Part shown: positions 59,423 through 64,000 of the stretch, piece after piece | Position numbering within the stretch: the first letter of the stretch is position 1 | Layout of the letters: each line of letters opens with the position of its first letter | Origin: Terrabacter sp. 28 | Lineage (GTDB): Bacteria > Actinomycetota > Actinomycetes > Actinomycetales > Dermatophilaceae | DNA length: 64,000 nt | Assembly (NCBI GenBank): GCA_000955875.1 | Contig: JYOE01000029.1 | Location: forward strand, 124,001 to 188,000 | Direction of reading: 5' to 3' | The notes under the pieces: model-generated | The model's input: only the letters and a program-made list of their open reading frames with translations | Told to the model about the DNA's origin: nothing | Database searches by the model: none | Position numbers and translations under genes: made by a program

Positions 59423-60568
59423 ATGTCCATGATCACGAAGTCATTGGTTCGTCGTATGGCCGGGGTCGGTGTGCTGGCAGTCGCTGCAGGCACCGCCGGA
59501 ATGAGTTCAGTTACAGCGCAGGCAAGTCCGGCGCACAGTCACATGCCGAAGGTCATCGCCTCCGGCCTCAACAGCCCGCGCCAGCTGGCGTTCAGCCCGA
59601 GCGGGTCCCTCTACGTCGCGGAGGCCGGCACGACCGGCAACACCGCCTGCCGCCCCAGCCCGCTGGACCCTGACGGAGGCACCCAGGCCTGCGTCGGCCT
59701 CACCGGCTCCGTCGCGCGGATCGGCGCGAAGGGCTACGTGAAGCGCGTCGTCACCGGGCTTCCGTCCGTCGGGTCCCCGGCTGACGCACTCGGCCCGGCC
59801 GACCTCGTCTTCACGGGCAACCACACGTTCGCGCTGACCATGGGTCTCGGTGGCTCGCCCGAGTTCCGGGCCAGCTTCGGGCCCAAGGGCAAGAACCTCG
59901 GCAAGCTGCTCAACGTCGAGCTCAAGAGCCACGGCAAGGCACGAGTCACGACCATTGCCGACCTCGCCCGGTTCGAGGCGAAGAAGAACCCCGACGGCAC
60001 GGACGTCGACAGCGACCCGACGGGCCTCGCGCGCGCCGGGAAGGGCTTCGTCTTCACCGACTCGGGCGGCAACTCGATCAACGCGGTGCGCAGGTCGCAC
60101 GTCTCGAACGTCGCCGTGCTCCCACCGGTGCCGACCACCAAGGCTGCACTGGGCCTGCCCGTCGGGTTCCCGGCCGACTCCGTCCCGACCGACGTCGTCA
60201 AGGGTCCGGACGGCGCCTGGTACGTCTCCCAGCTCGTCGGCTTCCCCTTCGAGAAGGGATCCGCGGCCATCTGGCGCATCAAGCCGGGTCATGCCCCGCA
60301 GAAGTGGGCGACCGGCCTGACCAACGTCACGTCGCTGGCCTTCGACAAGAAGGGCCACCTCTACGCCGTGGAGATCGCGTCGAACGGGCTCGCCTCGCCG
60401 CCGCCGATCGGCGCGCTGGTGCGCGTGCGGCCGCACTCGACGGCCCCGACCGTCGTCACCGGTGGCCTGTTCATGCCGTACGGCCTCGCCCTGCGCGGTG
60501 ACTACGCCTACGTCACGACGCACTCCACCGATGCCGGAGGCGGTCAGGTCGTGAGGATCCACCTCTGA
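59423..60568 (+). CDS. ScyD/ScyE family secreted beta-propeller protein
   Basis: A 381-residue exported protein with a cleavable signal peptide (about residues 1-35, ending near AQASP). The mature protein has beta-propeller-type repeats: LNSPRQLAFSPSGSLYVAEAG, GPADLVFTGNHTFALTM, GPDGAWYVSQL, TSLAFDKKGHLYAVEI, GLFMPYGLALRGDYAYVTTH. These match the ScyD/ScyE-type family first named in cyanobacterial scytonemin clusters. The function here is unknown. ATG 59423 (also ATG 59429). Confidence 0.8.
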   Translation: MSMITKSLVRRMAGVGVLAVAAGTAGMSSVTAQASPAHSHMPKVIASGLNSPRQLAFSPSGSLYVAEAGTTGNTACRPSPLDPDGGTQACVGLTGSVARIGAKGYVKRVVTGLPSVGSPADALGPADLVFTGNHTFALTMGLGGSPEFRASFGPKGKNLGKLLNVELKSHGKARVTTIADLARFEAKKNPDGTDVDSDPTGLARAGKGFVFTDSGGNSINAVRRSHVSNVAVLPPVPTTKAALGLPVGFPADSVPTDVVKGPDGAWYVSQLVGFPFEKGSAAIWRIKPGHAPQKWATGLTNVTSLAFDKKGHLYAVEIASNGLASPPPIGALVRVRPHSTAPTVVTGGLFMPYGLALRGDYAYVTTHSTDAGGGQVVRIHL

Positions 60569-60591
60569 CCCCCTGAAGGAAGAACGAGCGC

Positions 60592-60631
60592 GAGGTGTGC
60601 CGTGTGCCGTGTGGGGCGCACGGCATACCTC
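60592..60631 (+). terminator. 17-bp hairpin after scyD/E-like gene
   Basis: 60592-60608 pairs with 60615-60631 (15 of 17 bases), loop 6. The right arm contains GGCATAC, the 7-mer common across the window. It lies 24 bases after the stop. Confidence 0.7.
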
Positions 60632-60661
60632 TGCGGGTGGGCGGCGCCCTACAGTCGGGGC

Positions 60662-61213
60662 ATGAGGCACGGCCGTCCAGCGCGGACAGGGTCGACGCTG
60701 CTCGCGGCGCCGGCCCTGCTGGGGCTGCTGGCCGTCGCCGCGTGCACCTCCGCCGGAACCCGGCCGTCTGCGCCCACGGTGGCAGACGTCGGCGCGGTCC
60801 GGTTGCCAGAGGTGTCGCTCACACCGATCGACCCCGGGCCGTCGCCGAGGCTCGAGGTGCCCGGACGTGCGTCCGGCGAGGTGGCCCGCGTCGTCGTCAC
60901 GAGCACCGGCGCGCGCAAGGTCTTCCGCAACGTGCCGGGGGTTCCGGTGGCGGCGGGCCGCACCTACACGGTCGAGGTCGCCTGCTCGGCCCGACGGCCC
61001 TCGGACGCCTCGGCCGGCACGAGCTACGCCGTCTACGACGCCGCGCCCGGCACGTGGGGCCACGGCGAGCCGCTCTACTCCCGGCCGTTCCCCTGCGACG
61101 GGTCGGTGCAGCGTACGGTCGACCTCGGGCTGCCGACGGGCCGTGTCCAGATCGACGTGCGCGGCCTGCCGGAGGACACCGTCGCGGCATACGCCCTCAT
61201 CCGACCCGAGTGA
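60662..61213 (+). CDS. Hypothetical lipoprotein
   Basis: A 183-residue exported protein with lipobox AVAAC (Cys about residue 28). The mature part is beta-rich, contains the pair of cysteines in VEVACSA and FPCDGS, and has no recognised family. ATG 60662 is preferred because the in-frame extension from 60602 runs through the upstream hairpin. It is upstream of serS on the same strand. Confidence 0.7.
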   Translation: MRHGRPARTGSTLLAAPALLGLLAVAACTSAGTRPSAPTVADVGAVRLPEVSLTPIDPGPSPRLEVPGRASGEVARVVVTSTGARKVFRNVPGVPVAAGRTYTVEVACSARRPSDASAGTSYAVYDAAPGTWGHGEPLYSRPFPCDGSVQRTVDLGLPTGRVQIDVRGLPEDTVAAYALIRPE

Positions 61214-61288
61214 CGGTGGCGGCGTCACCGGCGACGCGGGAGAGATCTCGGTCGAGGCGCACCGGCGCCCGCCGTTAGGCTGGCCCGC

Positions 61289-62614
61289 GTGATCGACATC
61301 AAGCTCGTGCGCGACGAACCCGACCGGGTCCGCGCCTCGCAACAGGCCCGTGGTGAGGACCCGGGGATCGTGGACGCGATCCTCGCTGCCGACGAGCGGC
61401 GCCGATCGTCCCTGGGCGAGTTCGAGTCGCTGCGTGCCGAGCAGAAGACGGTGAGCAAGTCGGTCGGCGCGGCCATGGGCGCCTTCCAGAAGGCGAAGAA
61501 GTCGGGCGACCCGGAGGCCGAGCACCTCGAGAAGGTGGCCCACGAGGCGCGCACGCACGCGGCCCGGCTGAGCGAGCAGGTCAAGGCGCTCGAGTCGACG
61601 GCCGGTGCGGCCGACGCCGAGCTCGACACGTTGCTGCGCAAGGTCGGCAACGTCATCATCGACGGCGTGCCGGTCGGCGGCGAGGACGACTACGTCGTGC
61701 TCGAGACCGTGGGCACTCCGAGGGACTTCGCCGCCGAGGGCTTCGAACCGCTCGACCACCTCGCGCTCGGCGAGAAGCTCGGCGCCATCGACATGGAGCG
61801 CGGCGCCAAGGTCGGCGGCGCTCGCTTCTACTACCTCACCGGTGTCGGCGCGCAGCTCGAGCTCGCCCTGCTCAACATGGCGATCGCCCAGGCCAGCGCG
61901 ACCGGCTTCACGCCGATGATCACCCCGACGCTCGCGCGCACCGAGATCATGGCCGGCGCCGGCTTCATCGACGCGCACGACGAGGAGGTCTACAAGCTCA
62001 AGGACGACGAGCTCTACCTCACCGGCACGTCGGAGGTGGCGCTCGCCGGCTACCACGCCGACGAGATCCTCGACCTCAGCGACGGCCCGAAGCGGTATGC
62101 CGGGTGGTCGGCCTGCTACCGCCGCGAGGCCGGCTCGCACGGCAAGGACACCCGCGGCATCATCCGCGTGCACCAGTTCCACAAGGTCGAGATGTTCAGC
62201 TACTGCCGGCCCGAGGACGCCGAGGCCGAGCACCAGCGCCTGCTCGGCTGGGAGCGCGAGATGCTCGCCAAGATCGAGGTGCCCTACCGCATCATCGACA
62301 CGGCCGCGGGTGACCTCGGTGGGCCGGCGGCGCGCAAGTTCGACTGCGAGGCGTGGGTGCCCACCCAGGGCAAGTACCGCGAGCTGACGTCGACGTCGAA
62401 CTGCACGACCTACCAGGCACGCCGGCTGAACACGCGTGAGCGCGACCCGAACGGCTCGGGCACCCGCGCCGTCGCGACGCTCAACGGCACGCTCGGCACG
62501 ACGCGCTGGCTCGTCGCCATCCTCGAGAACCACCAGCAGGCCGACGGCTCGGTGCGCGTGCCCGAGGCGCTGCGCCCCTTCCTCGGCCGGGACGTCCTCG
62601 AGCCCCTCACCTGA
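61289..62614 (+). CDS. serS: Seryl-tRNA synthetase
   Basis: A 441-residue class II aminoacyl-tRNA synthetase. The N-terminal coiled-coil arm that contacts tRNA-Ser spans about residues 30-105. The catalytic core has motif 1 around TGFTPMITPTLART, motif 2 around CYRREAGSHGKDTRGIIRVHQF, and motif 3 around GTRAVATLNGTLGTTRWL. GTG 61289. Confidence 0.97.
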   Translation: MIDIKLVRDEPDRVRASQQARGEDPGIVDAILAADERRRSSLGEFESLRAEQKTVSKSVGAAMGAFQKAKKSGDPEAEHLEKVAHEARTHAARLSEQVKALESTAGAADAELDTLLRKVGNVIIDGVPVGGEDDYVVLETVGTPRDFAAEGFEPLDHLALGEKLGAIDMERGAKVGGARFYYLTGVGAQLELALLNMAIAQASATGFTPMITPTLARTEIMAGAGFIDAHDEEVYKLKDDELYLTGTSEVALAGYHADEILDLSDGPKRYAGWSACYRREAGSHGKDTRGIIRVHQFHKVEMFSYCRPEDAEAEHQRLLGWEREMLAKIEVPYRIIDTAAGDLGGPAARKFDCEAWVPTQGKYRELTSTSNCTTYQARRLNTRERDPNGSGTRAVATLNGTLGTTRWLVAILENHQQADGSVRVPEALRPFLGRDVLEPLT

Positions 62615-62627
62615 CCCACACCTCTTC

Positions 62628-62753
62628 GATCGAAAGAACACTCCGTCACCGTGCAGAGGTGGCGGAGTGTTCTTTCGATCGGGTTTCGGCGCTCACTCAT
62701 CAATCGAGAGAGCGCTCAGTCACCTGTCCCGGGTTACGGAGTGTTCTCTCGAT
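62628..62753. repeat. Dyad repeats, family 3, between serS and a convergent gene
   Basis: GATCGAAAGAACACTCC at 62628 begins a 23-bp inverted repeat (62628-62650 with 62658-62680, one mismatch, 7-base loop). A second dyad follows (62703-62720 with 62736-62753, three mismatches). The units match those inside the CHAT gene. The second dyad supplies the last codons and stop of the Gfo/Idh gene (62734). Confidence 0.9.
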
Positions 62754-63792
62754 CGGGGGAGTAGGTGATGCCGAGCTGTCTCGTGACCTCGTCGAGGGCC
62801 GACATGTTGGCCCGGACCGACGCTGCGCCGTGCAGGGGAGACTCAGGCAGGCCGTCGCCGATGCAGCGGGCTGCCTCGACCGCCGAGTGGTAGAGGGCCT
62901 CGTGGCCGATCGGCTCGGGGTCGGTCCAGGTCACCGAGTGTGAGCCGTCGGCCGACGTGACGACGACGTCGCCGGGCATGAAGAACGGGCTGGGCAGGGT
63001 GAGCGTCGCCGCCGTGCCGGCGATCGTCGCAGCCGTGGGCGTACGCGCGAGCAGCGTCGAGTGCAGCACGCTCGTCGCGTCGCCCGCATGGGTCAGCACC
63101 ATCGCGGCCTGCCCGTTGACGCCCGACGACGTCATCGACCCCGAAGCCTGCACTCGGGTCGCCGGGCCGAGTGCCCACGTCGCAAGAGTCGTGACATAGG
63201 TGCCGAGGTCGAGCAGCGTGCCTCCGGCCATCGCCGGGTCGAGGATGCGGTGCGGCGGGTCGAAGTGCGCGCCGTGGTCGGCCAGCACCGTGTGCACCTG
63301 CCCGAGCAGTCCGCTCTCCAGCACCTGTCGCACGACGTCGAAACGCGGCAGGAACAGGGTCCACATCGCCTCCATGCAGAAGACTCCCGCGGCGCGCGCG
63401 GCTGCCGAGATCTCCTGTGCCTCGGCGGAGTTCAGCCCGATCGGCTTCTCGACCACCACGTGCTTCCCCGCCGCGATCGCAGCCAGGGCCCCGCTGCGGT
63501 GGAGGTGGTGCGGCGTCGCGACGTAGACGACGTCGACGTCGGGGTCGCCGACGAGCTGCTCCATCGGACGGAGTGCCTTCTCGATGCCGTGTCGTGCGGC
63601 GAAGGCGTCGGCGGACTCCTGGGTGCGCGAGCCGACCGCCACGACCCGCTGCGTCGTCGACGCCTGCAACGACGCGACGAACCGCGAGGCGATCCACCCC
63701 GTGCCCAGCACGCCCCAGCGAAGGGACGGCACGGAGTCGGGGGAGCGGCGGCGCGGCGCAGGGAGGGCGTCGGGCAGCGAAAGGGACGTCAC
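62734..63792 (-). CDS. Gfo/Idh/MocA family oxidoreductase
   Basis: A 352-residue NAD(P)-dependent oxidoreductase. It contains LRWGVLGTGWIASRFVASL, the conserved HVVVEKPIGLNSAEA (EKP motif), and DLGTYVTTLATWALG. It is a paralogue of 50898-51953. Its final residues (SPDRENTP) come from the family-3 repeat. GTG 63792 follows GAGGAGG. Confidence 0.9.
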   Translation of the reverse strand: MTSLSLPDALPAPRRRSPDSVPSLRWGVLGTGWIASRFVASLQASTTQRVVAVGSRTQESADAFAARHGIEKALRPMEQLVGDPDVDVVYVATPHHLHRSGALAAIAAGKHVVVEKPIGLNSAEAQEISAAARAAGVFCMEAMWTLFLPRFDVVRQVLESGLLGQVHTVLADHGAHFDPPHRILDPAMAGGTLLDLGTYVTTLATWALGPATRVQASGSMTSSGVNGQAAMVLTHAGDATSVLHSTLLARTPTAATIAGTAATLTLPSPFFMPGDVVVTSADGSHSVTWTDPEPIGHEALYHSAVEAARCIGDGLPESPLHGAASVRANMSALDEVTRQLGITYSPDRENTP

Positions 63793-63817
63793 GGCATACC
63801 TCCTCGGTATCTCGGTG

Positions 63818-63840
63818 CAGGAAAGTGGGCACTCGACTGG
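63818..63840. repeat. Single family-1 repeat unit
   Basis: AGTGGGCACTCGACTGG at about 63824-63840 is the inverted form of the TCGAGTGCYCACTTYCC family-1 unit. It lies upstream of the Gfo/Idh gene. Confidence 0.7.
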
Positions 63841-63852
63841 GACGGAAGGGGG

Positions 63853-64000
63853 TCAGCGCTCGTCGAGCATGACCTCGATGGAGTAGTCCTGGGCGCGGTA
63901 GCAGTGGTCGCCGTACTCGACGGGCCCACCCACGGCGTCGAAGGCGGTGCGTGTCATCGTCAGCACGGGCTGCGACGGCGTGAGGTTCAGGTGCCTGCGC
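63853..64000 (-). CDS. GntR family regulator, UTRA domain end (partial)
   Basis: The last 49 residues of a protein whose 5' part lies right of the window. The segment with LTPSQPVLTMTRTAFD, GGPVEYGDHCYRAQDY and a final IEVMLDER fits the C-terminal strands of the UTRA effector domain of GntR/HutC regulators. It probably regulates the downstream Gfo/Idh gene, in the same direction. Confidence 0.7.
   Translation of the reverse strand, partial: RRHLNLTPSQPVLTMTRTAFDAVGGPVEYGDHCYRAQDYSIEVMLDER

Noticed and set aside
59507..62641. 1044-codon open frame on the minus strand
   Set aside because: Antisense to the ScyD-like gene, the lipoprotein and serS; composition is biased to Arg, Gly and Asp with no domain signs.
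1..64000. GTATGCC as a KOPS/FtsK-orienting motif
   Set aside because: Orientation is nearly balanced (18 against 21) over the window; KOPS-type signals are strand-biased. A change of replichore within the window could still mask this.
1..64000. tRNA, rRNA, insertion sequences or prophage
   Set aside because: I found no cloverleaf-like sequence, transposase or phage genes; a dedicated tRNA scan could not be run.

Overview
The window is high-GC actinobacterial DNA, with codon third positions almost all G or C. Gene families and style (DUF5926, DUF4446, EfeUOB, Cbt-type cobalt transport, aerobic cobalamin genes, many GTG starts and 4-bp gene overlaps) suggest a member of the Micrococcales, perhaps Intrasporangiaceae. 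That placement is inference. I see no rRNA, tRNA, prophage, insertion sequence or CRISPR array. The DNA is gene-dense and looks chromosomal.

Left part (1-16 kb) is largely vitamin B12. The window opens inside the 3' end of a cobalamin riboswitch that serves cbtB-cbtA and a small ferredoxin-like gene. Then come cobG-cobH-cobIJ on the minus strand and, divergently, a complete cobalamin riboswitch with cobN on the plus strand. Further on is cobQ-cobF, in which CobF carries a C-terminal GNAT acetyltransferase domain. Between them lie a SprT-like protein, a winged-helix regulator divergent from a dienelactone-hydrolase-like gene, and small unknowns.

16-26 kb holds a PadR regulator with a strong dyad operator, an RsbW-like ATP-binding protein, a P-loop kinase fused to a luciferase-like oxidoreductase, DUF5926, a GT2 glycosyltransferase, a large AlkP-like membrane protein, DUF4446 with prephenate dehydratase, and a peptidoglycan-binding lipoprotein.

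26.0-31.4 kb is the most intriguing block: a tight four-gene operon. It encodes an apparently cytoplasmic subtilase with five GYWGGVG repeats, a sigma-70-family factor, a small protein with a carboxypeptidase-regulatory-like fold, and an 899-residue TPR-CHAT (caspase-like) protein with an intact His/Cys dyad. It looks like a two-protease signalling or conflict module coupled to a dedicated sigma factor.

31.5-43.5 kb is an aldarate (glucarate/galactarate) catabolic island: glucarate dehydratase, 2,5-dioxovalerate dehydrogenase, 5-dehydro-4-deoxyglucarate dehydratase, a LysR regulator, a tripartite tricarboxylate-type transporter (TctCBA), a universal stress protein, a second glucarate-dehydratase-like enzyme, a FadR-type regulator and a galactarate/talarate dehydratase. 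Candidate operators are visible.

43.6-64 kb carries a flavin monooxygenase, DUF2461, an efeUOB iron-uptake operon behind an IdeR/DtxR-like box, a diacylglycerol-kinase-family protein, DinB and Gfo/Idh/MocA genes, zwf, an ABC-F ATPase, a two-component system divergent from an ABC exporter, a ScyD/ScyE-like secreted protein, a lipoprotein, serS, a second Gfo/Idh/MocA gene, and the end of a GntR/UTRA regulator.

Two genome-scale patterns cut across the genes. The 7-mer GTATGCC/GGCATAC occurs 39 times by my count, in all reading frames and both orientations, and forces otherwise rare codons. Several families of short dyad repeats sit between genes, and at two places lie in frame inside coding sequences (the CHAT protein and the kinase-oxidoreductase fusion).
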